Notes: generated by a model from the letters alone, not told the origin. 64,000 nt of DNA from Rickettsiales bacterium (GCA_027485855.1 JAIXQD010000030.1:186001-250000); one strand, 5' to 3'. Counted from the stretch's first letter, positions 17,517-27,525 are shown. Made by a program: numbers and translations.

Positions 17517-18665
17517 ATGAAAAGATTTTTAATAGCGGCCGCCGCACTTTTGACTTTGGCTCAGCCCCTTTTAACCTCGCCCGCTTTTGCCCAAGATGGC
17601 AGCGCTTGGTATGAACGCGATTTCTCGACCAGACTTTACGGCCCCTATGTGAGCGGCGCTGTCGGCGGCAACTGGCCAACAAATGGCCATGCGCAAATTT
17701 TGGGTATCGACAATAAAGTGCGCTATGAGCGTCCGGCTTTGGCGGGCGCTTTGGCCGCTGGTTGGAGCTGGGGCGATGGTTTGCGCACCGAACTTGAATA
17801 TAGCTATCGCAGCAACGAGGTGAATAAAGTCACCGGCGCCAGCTCGGCTGGTGGTGCGGGCGAAATAACCACCAATGCAGTATTGGCCAATCTTATTTGG
17901 GATTTTGACGATTTAGGCTGGGTGATTGTGCCTTATGCCGGTGGTGGTATTGGTTATTCTTGGGTCAATGTTGATAATATCCGCACCATCAACGGCACTA
18001 GCTTTAACAAAGATCAGGGCCGCTTTGCCTATCAATGGATTTTTGGGGTGCAATATCCGTTTAATCCGAATGTGCGCGCCTTTACCGATTATCGTTATTT
18101 CCACACCGAAGAGGTGGACGAAATCACCACAACTTTGGGCTCTAACTTTAGAGGCCGCCTGAATAATCGGCATCACACCTTTATGGCTGGTTTGCGTTAT
18201 CAGTGGGGCGATGTTGTGCCTATGGCCGCGCCCGCGCCAGAGCCTGTTGCGGCACCCATTATGCCAGCGCAGCCTTTAGCCGCAGCCCCACCGCCCATGC
18301 CCGCACCAGCGCCAGCACGCGTGATGCCGGCTGTGCCCAATGTCTATATGGTGTTCTTTGATTTTGATAGATCAGTGCTCACCCCAGAAGCCAAGCGTAT
18401 TTTGCAGCAAGTGGCGCAAGATATGCGCATTGGCCGTGGCGCACAAATCCATGTGGTGGGTCACACTGACCGCGCCGGCAGCCCACAATATAATATGCGC
18501 TTAAGCCAGCGTCGCGCCAGCGTGGTGCGCGATGAGTTGGTGCGTTTGGGCGTGCCCAGCAACGATGTCAGCACGCAAAGCGTTGGTGAGAGCCAGCCCC
18601 GCGTGCCCACGGCCGATGGTATTCGTGAGGCGCAAAACCGCCGCGCTGAAATCATCTTCCGCTAG
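17517..18665 (+). CDS. OmpA-family outer membrane protein
   Basis: An eight-stranded-barrel porin with a peptidoglycan-binding C-terminal domain. It has a signal peptide (MKRFLIAAAALLTLAQPLL, cleavage after AFA at about residue 25), then a barrel of about 200 residues rich in alternating aromatics (RFAYQWIFGVQYPFNPNVRA). An alanine/proline linker (about 240-275) follows, and an OmpA domain (YMVFFDFDRSVLTPEAKRIL, HVVGHTDRAGSPQYNMRLSQ, QNRRAEIIFR). It has 382 residues. An AAGGAGA site precedes the ATG. It stands alone, with a terminator directly after it. A lipoprotein Pal is excluded by the barrel and the absence of a lipobox. Confidence 0.93.
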   Translation: MKRFLIAAAALLTLAQPLLTSPAFAQDGSAWYERDFSTRLYGPYVSGAVGGNWPTNGHAQILGIDNKVRYERPALAGALAAGWSWGDGLRTELEYSYRSNEVNKVTGASSAGGAGEITTNAVLANLIWDFDDLGWVIVPYAGGGIGYSWVNVDNIRTINGTSFNKDQGRFAYQWIFGVQYPFNPNVRAFTDYRYFHTEEVDEITTTLGSNFRGRLNNRHHTFMAGLRYQWGDVVPMAAPAPEPVAAPIMPAQPLAAAPPPMPAPAPARVMPAVPNVYMVFFDFDRSVLTPEAKRILQQVAQDMRIGRGAQIHVVGHTDRAGSPQYNMRLSQRRASVVRDELVRLGVPSNDVSTQSVGESQPRVPTADGIREAQNRRAEIIFR

Positions 18666-18682
18666 GACGATAAGCACACATT

Positions 18683-18716
18683 AAACCCCGCAGACGCAAG
18701 TTTGCGGGGTTTTTTG
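18683..18716 (+). terminator. Rho-independent terminator after ompA
   Basis: Stem AACCCCGCA (18684-18692) pairs with TGCGGGGTT (18703-18711) around a 10-nt loop, followed by a T run, about 20 bp after the stop codon. Confidence 0.9.
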
Positions 18717-18794
18717 TGCGCGCGTTTTTGGGGCCATTTTTTGGGTGCGTTTTTTGGGGTGCGTTTTTATGTTGATGAGGCGGGTATTGATGCT

Positions 18795-18840
18795 GGGGTT
18801 ATATTTAATTGGGGCTATATTTAATTAGGGCTATATTTTA
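18795..18840. repeat. 16-bp tandem repeat, three copies
   Basis: GGGGTTATATTTAATT, GGGGCTATATTTAATT and a shorter AGGGCTATATTTTA follow one another. The last copy contains the stop codon of the TylF-type methyltransferase gene. Just upstream (about 18725-18768) is a looser G/T-rich repeat built on GGGTGCGTTTTTT. Confidence 0.8.
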
Positions 18841-19565
18841 ATAGCCGCCCGACAGCCATGGGTGACGCGCTGCCATAATAGCGGCGGCTGTGTGGCAAAA
18901 AATGCATCGCAGGCTTTGCGTGCCCCTTGCGCATAGCCGTAATCATCTAAAATAATTATGCCGCCCGCAACCAAGCGCGGGTAAAGCTTGGCCAAGGCCA
19001 CTTCATAACTTAAAAATGTGTCGGTATCGAGCCGCAAAAGTGCAATGGGCCCTGTATCGGTTATAGGAATTGTATCCTCAACGGCGCCAGCAATAATATG
19101 GCTGTGGCTGGCAGGGTAATTGATGGTGGCAAAGTTGGCCATAAATTGCTGGCGAAAATCGGCAACATCGCCGCCTAACGCTTGACCGGCATAATTGATA
19201 TCATCGGCGGTTTGTGGCCCGCTGAACATTTTAAACGTATCGAATGCATAAAGGTGGCGCGGTGTCTGCTGGGCTAAACAGGTTGCCGCACTCAGCATAA
19301 AACTGCCGCCAAAAAACACGCCGGTTTCAACCAAGGCGCCACTGATCTGCCGTTGCTGCAGATATTGCACAGCGCAATAAAGCTGCCATAATTTTTCGAG
19401 CCGGCATTGGGTGTAATCATAAACTTTGGGGATAATCTGCCAAAAAAGCCTATCTTGTATATCGAAATGCTCTTGCTCGAGGCTTGGCGCATAAGGCGCT
19501 TTGCGCTGATCAAAGCCCGCGGCTAACAGTGTTTTTGCCGCAAAGGACGAGGTTTGTTCAGTCAT
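18831..19565 (-). CDS. TylF/MycF-type SAM-dependent O-methyltransferase
   Basis: A 244-residue Rossmann-fold methyltransferase of the macrocin O-methyltransferase (TylF) family. It has the SAM site GALVETGVFFGGSFMLSAA, the acidic strand HLYAFDTFKMFSGP, a metal-type segment IALLRLDTDTFLSYEVALAK and LVAGGIIILDDYGYAQGARK. Family members methylate sugar hydroxyls in antibiotics or surface glycans; no sugar genes are nearby, so the substrate is unknown. The ATG lies inside the end of the glutamate dehydrogenase gene (8-bp overlap), implying co-translation. Confidence 0.85.
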   Translation of the reverse strand: MTEQTSSFAAKTLLAAGFDQRKAPYAPSLEQEHFDIQDRLFWQIIPKVYDYTQCRLEKLWQLYCAVQYLQQRQISGALVETGVFFGGSFMLSAATCLAQQTPRHLYAFDTFKMFSGPQTADDINYAGQALGGDVADFRQQFMANFATINYPASHSHIIAGAVEDTIPITDTGPIALLRLDTDTFLSYEVALAKLYPRLVAGGIIILDDYGYAQGARKACDAFFATQPPLLWQRVTHGCRAAIKI

Positions 19566-22500
19566 CGGTCAGTTCGCGCAGCGCCTGCACCAGCAAAGTG
19601 AATGATGCCAAATCAGGCGTGGCTTTGTAACTTTGCCAGAGCTGCTGATAGCGTTTTACGCCGTCATCGGTCGCCAAAAAGTTATTGAGGGCAGAAGCAG
19701 GTTTATCCTTGCCCGATTTTTGCCCCAGTTTTTGGTCAAGCTTTTGCGCCAGTTTTTGGTCGAGTTTTTGGCTGAGCTTTTCAGTCAGTTTGCGGTGTGC
19801 GGCAAAGGCCTCGTCGCGCAGAACCACTAACGCCTCGCGCTCAATCTGGCTTGAAGGGGCATAGTCTTTTATAGCCACGCGCAAAGCCGAAAGCGACAAA
19901 TGCTCATCAAGGGTTTGATAGATATGTGCCAGCGCATTGTGGGGCGCATGCACGCGCTCGGCTAAATCGGCCAGATCCAGCACGGGCACTAAATGCGGCA
20001 AAATTGCCAGCTTGTTGGCGAGCGTCATGGGGGCATCGGTCAGCTCGGGCGGTAGCTCACCTTTAAAATTACCCACCGATTGCAGCGCCGGCCTGAAACG
20101 CTTGAGCGCTTTATCAATATCAAGCGGGCGTGGGCCGCGCAGCAACATCCAGCTCATCGCTTGCTTGGCTTGCTGTGTGACAAATTGCAGCAAAGCATAT
20201 TGCCGCGTGGTGGGCATTTGCCCATCTTGCGCTTCAATGGCGTTAAACAGGCTGGGCAGCTCAAATAATTCGCGCACCAAGACATAGGCGGTCATGACGG
20301 CGGTTACGCTCACGCCATGTTTTTGGGCCAGCTGTGGCACCGTATGCAGGCCAAGGCGATTAATAACCTCGTTGGCAATGCTGGTGGCCAAAATCTCGCG
20401 GCGCAGCTTATGTGTTTCAATAAAACTGGCATAGCTGCGCTGCAATGGTTTGGGGAAATAGGCCAGCAAATCTTGCTGCAAAAGATTATGCTGCAAAAGT
20501 TCGCTTTGCAGCATTTGTTGCTTCAGCCAAATTTTAACATAGGCCAGCAGCACGGCTAATTCTGGCCGCGACAGGCCCTCGCCATTGCGCGCGCGCTCTT
20601 TAAGTTGGGCGTCTTGCGGCAAATACTCAACCTTACGGTTTAGGTTGGCCTCACGGCTGAGTAAATCAAGCAGTGCGCGGTGCTGGGGCAAAAGCTCGGC
20701 GGCACGGCGCTCGGCCAGCGACAGAGTTTGCGTTTGCAAATAATTATCGCGCAGCACCAGGCTGGCCACTTCATCGGTCATTTTGGCCAGCAATGTATCG
20801 CGCTGTTTTAAGCTGAGCGCGCCTGCGGCCATTACATTTTGCAGCAGAATTTTTATATTCACTTCATGGTCTGAAGTATCAACCCCGCCTGAATTATCAA
20901 TCGCATCGGTGTTGAGCCGCCCGCCTTTGCGCGCAAAAGCAATGCGCGCCCGTTGCGTGAGGCCCAGATTAGCGCCTTCAGCAATAATGGCCGCGCCCGC
21001 TTCCTCGGCATCGATACGCAGCGCATCATTGGCTTTGTCGCCCACATCGCTATGGGCTTCGTCAGCGGCTTTAATAAAGGTGCCGATGCCGCCAAAATAA
21101 AGCAATTCAACTTCGGCCTGGAGCAAGGCGCGCACTAACTCAGACGGGCTGAGCGTGGCCTGCGGCAGCTTAAAGCGTTTGACCGCATCAGCGCTCACCG
21201 TAATACTTTTGGCCGAGCGCAAAAACACCCCGCCGCCTTTGCCTAAGGCTTTGCTGTTATAATCGCCCCAGCCTAAGACGCCCTGAAAGAGGCGCAGCCG
21301 CTCTTGATAGCTTTTTTTGGCATCAGGGTTCGGGTCTAGGAATATATGACTATGGTTAAAGGCGGCAACCAGCTGAGTGTGCGGCGATTGCAGCAAGCCA
21401 TTGCCAAACACATCGCCCGCCATATCGCCCACGCCAATGCAGCTAAAGCTTTGCTGCTGGCAATCTTTGCCGCGCTCACGGAAGTGACGTTTAACCGCCT
21501 CCCACGCGCCTTTGGCAGTAATGCCCATATGTTTATGGTCGTAGCCGGCGCTGCCACCACTGGCAAAGGCATCATCGAGCCAAAAGCCATATTCGCGCGA
21601 TAAAGCATTGGCAATATCCGAGAATTTTGCCGTGCCTTTATCGGCCGCCACCACCAAATAGGGGTCGTCATCATCATGGCGCACCACCAGTGGCGGCGGC
21701 ACAATTTTATCTTGCTTGATATTGTCGGTGATATCTAAAAGGCCGCGCACCAAAAATTTGTAGCATTCAATCGCTTCGGCCTGACGGTTTTCGGCGGGCT
21801 GCTTGACAATAAAGCCACCTTTCGCCCCCACCGGCACAATGATGCTGTTTTTGACCATTTGGGCTTTCATCAGGCCCAAAATTTCAGTGCGGAAATCTTC
21901 CAACCGGTCAGACCAGCGAATGCCGCCGCGCGCGACTTTGCCGCCGCGCAGATGCACCGCTTCCATGCGTGCGCTATAAACATAAACTTCAAATTGTGGG
22001 CGTGGCAGGGGTAGGTCGGTGATACGGGCCGCATCAAACTTAAACGAGACATAAGTTTTGGGGCGCTTATCGGCATCGACCTGATAATAGTTGGTGCGTA
22101 AAGTTGCTTGCTGCAAATTCAGCAAGCGCCGCAAAATGCGGTCTTCATCGATATTGCTGATGGCTTCAAGCGCGTCCAAAATCTGTGCTTCAAGAGCGCT
22201 GGCTTGTGCTGTGGCTTTGGCGCGTGGCAGGCTTGGGTCAAATTTGGCATGAAACAGCTGCACCAGCAATTTTGCTAAGGGCGCATGCTGGGCCAAGGTT
22301 TGCGCGATAATCTCAAGGCTAAAGCTAAGGCCGGTTTGGCGCAGATATTTGGCATGTGCGCGCAGCAACAACACTTCGCGCCAGCTCAGGCCAGCCAGCA
22401 GTACCAGCCGGTTAAAGCCGTCATTCTCAAGCTCGCCCGACCAGGCTTTTATCAGTGCATCTTCAAACAGCAGTTTGACGCTGGGCAAATGAATTTCAAG

Positions 22501-24378
22501 ATTATTTTGTGGGGTGGCTCTAAAATCGTGCAGCCAAATTTTGTGGCCGGCTTTGGGGGTTATTTCAAAGGGGCCATTTTCAGAAAAAACCGCGAGCCCC
22601 ATATTTTCAAGCAGCGGCATGACGCGCGCCAGCGTAATGGGCGCTTGCGGGTGATAAAGCTTAAGCGATAATTCGCGCCCTTGTTGCTGTAAATTGACCG
22701 AGAGGCGCTCATGGCGCAGTACCCATTCGGCCAGATCAATATCGGCGAGTGCGGTATCGGCCACAGTCTGTTCGCGGTAGGCCATTGGGAAAGCCTGCCC
22801 CCATTGCGCGGCGCGGGCTTTGCCTTGGGTGTCGCCCATGCGTTGAATAAGAGCGCGGCGCAATTTATCGCCCCAGCTGCGCGCAGCATCGACTAATTGT
22901 TGCTCAAGTTCGGCAAGATCGGTTTTGTGACTGCTGCCTGGCTCGGTGCGCAAAACTAAAAAGCAACGCGCAAAGGCATTGTCGTCGATGCGCACATTAA
23001 AATGTGTGGTGCGGCCACTGAGGCCTGCCTCTAAAATTGACTGAAATTTTTGCCGCAACTCAGTGTTGTAGCGATCCCGCGGGCAATAAACCAAGCAGGT
23101 GACAAAACGTTGAAACGGATCGCGCCGAATAAACAACGCCACGCGCTGCCGCTCTTGTAATTGCAAAATGCCCGCGGTGATAACCGTGAGTTCATTTTCG
23201 CCAATTTGATAAAGCTCATCGCGCGGATAGGTGGCTAAAATATGTGCCAGGGCTTTGCCATCATGGCCTTTGGGGTCAAGGCCAGAGCGGGCCATAACGC
23301 GGGCTAATTTTGCGCGCAGCAATGGCACTTCATGCGCATTGCGGCCATAAGCCATAGAAGTGAACAGACCGACAAACAGCCGCTCACCCACCACCTGACC
23401 TTTGCTATTGAAGCGTTTAATCATAATGGCATCAAGCGGCACCGCGCGATGCACGGTTGACAGGCGATGCGTTTTAATAATGGCCACCAGTCGGGGTGCG
23501 GTCATAAATTTACGCAATTCGGGTGGTTGTGCGGCAAGATCGCGCAGCCCCTCAAACACCAGCGTGGCATCGCGCCGTAAAATGCCCAGCCCCTTATTGG
23601 GCGTGATGGAGAGGCGCAATTCATGATCGCTGCCGGTGCGGGTGTAATCGCGATAGCCTAAAAAAGTAAAATGGTCGGCCTCTAGCCAGCGCAAAAACTC
23701 TTGCACTTCGGTACATTCTTCAGCACTGGCGGCATTAGCGGGTAATTGCTGTATTTGCGTTATAGCTTCTTGCACTTGCGTGCGCATATCGAGCCAGTCA
23801 TCGGTGGCGGCAATCACATCGGCCAGCACGGCTTTCAGCGCGGTTTCAATTTGTTGTAATTGTGCGTCATCGCGGCATTCATCAAAAGCAATTTGTATCA
23901 GCGACTCTGCCTGCCCGCCTTCGCTTTGCAGTGATAATAATTTGCCCTTGTCATCGCGCTTCATGCGCAGCACCGGATGCAGCACCAAGCGCACCGTAAA
24001 GCCCAATTGGTTCAGTGCGGCTGTGACGGAATCCACCAAAAACGGGCGGTCTTGATTAACCAGCTCCAGCACGGTGTGGCGTGCCTGCCAGCCATTTTTT
24101 ATCATGGTAGGATTAAAAGCCCGTATCTTGCTTTGGCCGGCTTGGCGCTCGCGAGCAAAATCGAGCAGCGAGAGCGCAGCGCCCGCCCAATCTTCGGGGC
24201 TGCCTTGGGCAAGGTCTTCAACGGCCACGGGCGAAAGCATATGGCGCATAAACTCTTCGGCCAGCTTGTGCTGGGTTTTGGGGGCGAGCTTATAGAGCTC
24301 GGCGGTAATGGCCTCTAGGCGCATTTCCAGACTATCGGGCTTAGAAGAAGATGAGCTGCGTGCCATGTGCTTAACCAT
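19558..24378 (-). CDS. gdhB: NAD-specific glutamate dehydrogenase, large (180 kDa-class) type
   Basis: Oxidative deamination of glutamate to 2-oxoglutarate, linking amino-acid catabolism to the TCA cycle. It has 1606 residues, as expected for this class. The N-terminal half holds regulatory ACT-like regions (RPFLVDSVTAALNQLGFTV). The catalytic part has GKVARGGIRWSDRLEDFRTE, KAQMVKNSIIVPVGAKGGF near residues 835-855, and CIGVGDMAGDVFGNGLLQS for NAD binding. Near the C-terminus is a run of near-repeats (LSQKLDQKLAQKLDQKLGQK) from a local tandem duplication. It is followed by an overlapping methyltransferase gene. The gene symbol follows Pseudomonas use. Confidence 0.95.
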   Translation of the reverse strand: MVKHMARSSSSSKPDSLEMRLEAITAELYKLAPKTQHKLAEEFMRHMLSPVAVEDLAQGSPEDWAGAALSLLDFARERQAGQSKIRAFNPTMIKNGWQARHTVLELVNQDRPFLVDSVTAALNQLGFTVRLVLHPVLRMKRDDKGKLLSLQSEGGQAESLIQIAFDECRDDAQLQQIETALKAVLADVIAATDDWLDMRTQVQEAITQIQQLPANAASAEECTEVQEFLRWLEADHFTFLGYRDYTRTGSDHELRLSITPNKGLGILRRDATLVFEGLRDLAAQPPELRKFMTAPRLVAIIKTHRLSTVHRAVPLDAIMIKRFNSKGQVVGERLFVGLFTSMAYGRNAHEVPLLRAKLARVMARSGLDPKGHDGKALAHILATYPRDELYQIGENELTVITAGILQLQERQRVALFIRRDPFQRFVTCLVYCPRDRYNTELRQKFQSILEAGLSGRTTHFNVRIDDNAFARCFLVLRTEPGSSHKTDLAELEQQLVDAARSWGDKLRRALIQRMGDTQGKARAAQWGQAFPMAYREQTVADTALADIDLAEWVLRHERLSVNLQQQGRELSLKLYHPQAPITLARVMPLLENMGLAVFSENGPFEITPKAGHKIWLHDFRATPQNNLEIHLPSVKLLFEDALIKAWSGELENDGFNRLVLLAGLSWREVLLLRAHAKYLRQTGLSFSLEIIAQTLAQHAPLAKLLVQLFHAKFDPSLPRAKATAQASALEAQILDALEAISNIDEDRILRRLLNLQQATLRTNYYQVDADKRPKTYVSFKFDAARITDLPLPRPQFEVYVYSARMEAVHLRGGKVARGGIRWSDRLEDFRTEILGLMKAQMVKNSIIVPVGAKGGFIVKQPAENRQAEAIECYKFLVRGLLDITDNIKQDKIVPPPLVVRHDDDDPYLVVAADKGTAKFSDIANALSREYGFWLDDAFASGGSAGYDHKHMGITAKGAWEAVKRHFRERGKDCQQQSFSCIGVGDMAGDVFGNGLLQSPHTQLVAAFNHSHIFLDPNPDAKKSYQERLRLFQGVLGWGDYNSKALGKGGGVFLRSAKSITVSADAVKRFKLPQATLSPSELVRALLQAEVELLYFGGIGTFIKAADEAHSDVGDKANDALRIDAEEAGAAIIAEGANLGLTQRARIAFARKGGRLNTDAIDNSGGVDTSDHEVNIKILLQNVMAAGALSLKQRDTLLAKMTDEVASLVLRDNYLQTQTLSLAERRAAELLPQHRALLDLLSREANLNRKVEYLPQDAQLKERARNGEGLSRPELAVLLAYVKIWLKQQMLQSELLQHNLLQQDLLAYFPKPLQRSYASFIETHKLRREILATSIANEVINRLGLHTVPQLAQKHGVSVTAVMTAYVLVRELFELPSLFNAIEAQDGQMPTTRQYALLQFVTQQAKQAMSWMLLRGPRPLDIDKALKRFRPALQSVGNFKGELPPELTDAPMTLANKLAILPHLVPVLDLADLAERVHAPHNALAHIYQTLDEHLSLSALRVAIKDYAPSSQIEREALVVLRDEAFAAHRKLTEKLSQKLDQKLAQKLDQKLGQKSGKDKPASALNNFLATDDGVKRYQQLWQSYKATPDLASFTLLVQALRELTDD

Positions 24379-24582
24379 TTGAATTTAGGGTTAAAAATGG
24401 GTGTTAAATATGGCCTTGAGACTAAGCGTATTTTTATGTCGCGTCTATGCACTTATCCGGCATTGCAAAAGCGGGCTTAACGGCAATAAAAATTGACGCG
24501 AAACCGAAATAATGCTGGCATTGCGGGCGGCTTTGCCAATATATTGTTGCCCATCAACAACCATTTTTAAGGCGAGACACTC

Positions 24583-25701
24583 ATGAGCCGTAAAACCACA
24601 GCTAAAAAGATTCCGTTGCGTTTGGCCCTGCAAGGCGGTGGTGCGCATGGGGCGTTTCAGTGGGGTTTTATCGAGCGTCTGCTAGAAGAAACCGACATTG
24701 AGATAGAGGCGGTGGCGGGCTCTTCGATTGGCTCAATTAACAGCACCTTGTTGGCCGCAGGTTTAACGCAAGGCGGTGGTGGGCAGGCGGGCAAAGATAA
24801 AGCCAAAGAGATGCTGCGCATATTTTGGCAAAGCATGGGCCAGCCCGGCACGCATTTGGTGGGGCGCCTGCCTAAGCGCACGCAAAAAGCCGCAAGTTTA
24901 ATGACCGCTTTTGTCAGTATGAGCATTCAAAACTGGGCGTCTATTTTGCTCACCCGCGAAAAAGCCTATAAATTGCTGTATAAACGCAATGAAGACACCA
25001 TGAATAAGCTGGTCGATTTTGAGGCGCTGCGCCAAAGCAAAATTGTTGAGCTTTATGTAACGGCGGTTGATGTTGAAACGGGTGCCGTTAAAGATTTTAC
25101 CGGCGCCGAGCTTTCGCCCGATGCGGTGCAAGCCAGCTGTGCCGTGCCGGGCATATTTAAGCCGCCTGTTATTAATGGCCGCCAATATATCGATGGTGGC
25201 TTTGCTGCAAATCCGTCGCTTTATACTTTGGTGCCCAAAGATGGCCGTGATGCCGATATTTTGCTGGTGCAGCTCTCGCCACAAACAGGCGCGCAAACAA
25301 CCGGCCCCGTATCTGAGGTGCGCCGCTCGGCTGAAATTGTCATGAATGCCTCTGCCATTGCTGAAGCCCGCGGCATTGAAATGGCTAACGCATATCGCCA
25401 GCAATTAGGGCAAAAGCCCATTCGTTTGCACATTCAACAAGCCGGTGACGCGTTGCGCAAATATACCGTGCTGACCATGCTTAACTTTGATGCCAGCATG
25501 ATTGAGCAGCTTCACCAAGATGGCCGCAAAGAAGCCGAGAAATTTTTGGCCGCGCACAAAGCCGATTTGGGTCAGCGCAGCAGCTTTACCACCAGCCAGC
25601 TTGATGCTGCCCCGTCTTTATTGCCCACAGCTCCGCTTGTGCCAGCTTTGCCGGCGGCGCGTGCGGGTCGGGTGCGTGCGGCTAAAACTGGCCCGCGCTA
25701 A
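24583..25701 (+). CDS. Patatin-like phospholipase
   Basis: Serine lipase of the patatin family. The anion hole is LALQGGGAHGAFQWG. The nucleophile elbow GSSIG carries Ser48. The catalytic aspartate is in YIDGGFAANPSLY (Asp204), giving the Ser-Asp dyad. There is no signal peptide, so it is probably cytoplasmic. It has 372 residues; the last 45 or so are alanine/proline/arginine rich. AAGGCGAGA precedes the ATG. In bacteria such proteins act in membrane lipid turnover or, in PHB-making species, granule-associated depolymerisation; which applies here is unknown. Its stop overlaps the pgeF stop on the other strand. Confidence 0.9.
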   Translation: MSRKTTAKKIPLRLALQGGGAHGAFQWGFIERLLEETDIEIEAVAGSSIGSINSTLLAAGLTQGGGGQAGKDKAKEMLRIFWQSMGQPGTHLVGRLPKRTQKAASLMTAFVSMSIQNWASILLTREKAYKLLYKRNEDTMNKLVDFEALRQSKIVELYVTAVDVETGAVKDFTGAELSPDAVQASCAVPGIFKPPVINGRQYIDGGFAANPSLYTLVPKDGRDADILLVQLSPQTGAQTTGPVSEVRRSAEIVMNASAIAEARGIEMANAYRQQLGQKPIRLHIQQAGDALRKYTVLTMLNFDASMIEQLHQDGRKEAEKFLAAHKADLGQRSSFTTSQLDAAPSLLPTAPLVPALPAARAGRVRAAKTGPR

Positions 25702-26486
25702 AACTGGCTTGCGCTTAGGCCAATAGCCGATAATTGTCTGCCATAATTGGCTTCGGCCTTATGGGTGCAGCGCCGATAGCTAAAAAATTGCTGCGGCTGG
25801 CTATAGGTATCTTGTCCTATATTGCTTACAGCCACACCGGCCGCTGTTAATTGCGCGACAATGTAAGCCGGTAAATCAAACTGCCAGTGGCCGTGCCGTG
25901 TGCCCCCGTGCTGTACGCCCGTGCTGAAGAATTGTTGGTGCTGCGGGGCTTGCGCCAAAAAGGGCAGCAAAAACGCATCGCTCACTTCATAGCTGGCCTG
26001 CGCAATGGTAGGGCCAAGGGCCGCGATAATGTTTGTTGCACCCAGCTTGCGCATTTCGGCAACGCAGTTAAGCAATACGCCATCAAGTGCGCCTTTCCAG
26101 CCGGCATGGGCGGCACCAATAATGGGCAAATGCTGGTCGGCAAATAAAACCGGCGCGCAATCGGCAGTAAGTATGCCCAATAAAATATGCGCTTGGTTCG
26201 TCACAAGGCCATCACCCACAACGCGGCCCGGGTTGCTGTTATCGGTGATAGAGATAATTTTATTGGTATGTTCTTGCTTAAGCGTAAGCAGTGCTGGCGC
26301 AGCAAAGCCCAGGCTTTGCGCACAGCGTGCGCGGTTTTCAGCCACGGCCTTTGCATCATCATCGGTGCCAAGGCCACAATTCAGGCTGGTATAAACGCCG
26401 GAAGACACACCACCCTCGCGGCCAAAAAAACCATGGCGCACATGTTTGGGCATATTATCTGCGGTAAAGGGGTTGGGCCTTGTCAT
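25698..26486 (-). CDS. pgeF: PgeF / YfiH-type multicopper-like purine nucleoside enzyme
   Basis: Laccase-domain (YfiH) protein. Members act on purine nucleosides and, as PgeF in E. coli, keep wrong amino acids out of the peptidoglycan stem. Motifs are RHGFFGREGGVSSGVYTSLN, GDGLVTNQAHILLGILTADC, IIGAAHAGWKGALDGVL and FSYRRCTHKAEANYGRQLSA. The frame is open to 26621, but the ATG at 26486 overlaps the preceding gene (ATGA) and gives 262 residues, the family size. The order lgt - methyltransferase - pgeF is common in Alphaproteobacteria. Confidence 0.9.
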   Translation of the reverse strand: MTRPNPFTADNMPKHVRHGFFGREGGVSSGVYTSLNCGLGTDDDAKAVAENRARCAQSLGFAAPALLTLKQEHTNKIISITDNSNPGRVVGDGLVTNQAHILLGILTADCAPVLFADQHLPIIGAAHAGWKGALDGVLLNCVAEMRKLGATNIIAALGPTIAQASYEVSDAFLLPFLAQAPQHQQFFSTGVQHGGTRHGHWQFDLPAYIVAQLTAAGVAVSNIGQDTYSQPQQFFSYRRCTHKAEANYGRQLSAIGLSASQF

Positions 26487-27523
26487 GTAAAACCTGCGGG
26501 GGTTGGGGCCTGTGGCGCGGTGAGTGCCATGGCTTGAAAAATCAGCCCCATTTGTGCGGGGGCTAATAATCGTTGCAGTGCGGCTAAAATCTGTGTGGCG
26601 TCTTGCGGGTAAAGTTGGCATAGCTGGTGGGCGCGTTGTTCAATGCCAAGGCGGCGCAGAAACACACCTTGGGCAATGGGCTTGGTGCATGAGGCGCCAG
26701 CAGCAATAATAGTTTGGCTGAGCAGGCCAAAATCGACATGCGCGGTAAGGTCGGTCGCGCCAGGGTTAGCCAGCGGCGTTTGGCTTTGTTGCTGGCCAAT
26801 GGCTTGCAGCGTATCGCCAAAAGCGGGGCCAAAATAGCCATAATCGATAATCAGGCCAGCGCCCCCTTGTGCGGCTATATGCTGCGCCAAAGTGTGAGCC
26901 ATGGTTAGCGCGGTAGGATTATATTCAGCAATGGTATTAAGCGGTGCAGTGGGGGGTAAATGGGCTGGTAGCTGGGCTGTGGGCCTGCTGGTAAAATGCG
27001 CCTGCGGGCCTGATTGCACGCAGCGCTCTTGCCAGCCTTGCGCGGTAAAAATAAATTGCTGCACGGGCAGCGCATCAAAAAACTCATTGGCGATAAAAAA
27101 TAATGGCAGCGGCGGCAACTGGTTGACCGCATCAATAAATATGGCGTTGCGGGGGGCGATGCTGTGTGCTTGCTCGGTGCGTCGCCGTGGGCTGTTTTCA
27201 AGCGCGTAAAGCTGCATCGCCTTGTTAAAATCGGCAAAGTTGCGGGTGGCATGCAGTGCGGCTTTCAGGAGATGCCCGCGCCCGCCACCGAGCTCACATA
27301 AAATAAAGGGCGTGGGTGCGCCCTGCTGTTGCCAGCTATGATAAAGCCATAGCCCCAGCATTTCGCCAAACATGGGGGTCAGCTCGGGGGCAGTAATAAA
27401 ATCGCCCGCACGCCCAAAAACTATGTGCTCGGCATAATAATGTGCATTACACAGCGCCATATAGTCGGCCAGTGTTATGGGCGCTGTGGTGTTTGGCGCC
27501 ATGGTGTCTGGTGCAACGGGCAT
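26483..27523 (-). CDS. SAM-dependent methyltransferase, NDUFAF7/MidA family
   Basis: Bacterial homologue of the mitochondrial arginine methyltransferase NDUFAF7, which modifies a complex I subunit. It shows ITLADYMALCNAHYYAEHIV, GDFITAPELTPMFGEMLGLW and the SAM loop FILCELGGGRGHLLKAAL, later LFFIANEFFDALPVQQFIF and GGAGLIIDYGYFGPAFGDTL. Longer starts (27586, 27553) overlap lgt and add unrelated residues; the ATG at 27523 lies 2 nt after the lgt stop and fits the family. The typical YHPEHGYY segment is altered here (AHYYAEHIVFG). Substrate assignment is by homology only. Confidence 0.85.
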   Translation of the reverse strand: MPVAPDTMAPNTTAPITLADYMALCNAHYYAEHIVFGRAGDFITAPELTPMFGEMLGLWLYHSWQQQGAPTPFILCELGGGRGHLLKAALHATRNFADFNKAMQLYALENSPRRRTEQAHSIAPRNAIFIDAVNQLPPLPLFFIANEFFDALPVQQFIFTAQGWQERCVQSGPQAHFTSRPTAQLPAHLPPTAPLNTIAEYNPTALTMAHTLAQHIAAQGGAGLIIDYGYFGPAFGDTLQAIGQQQSQTPLANPGATDLTAHVDFGLLSQTIIAAGASCTKPIAQGVFLRRLGIEQRAHQLCQLYPQDATQILAALQRLLAPAQMGLIFQAMALTAPQAPTPAGFT

Positions 27524-27525
27524 TT

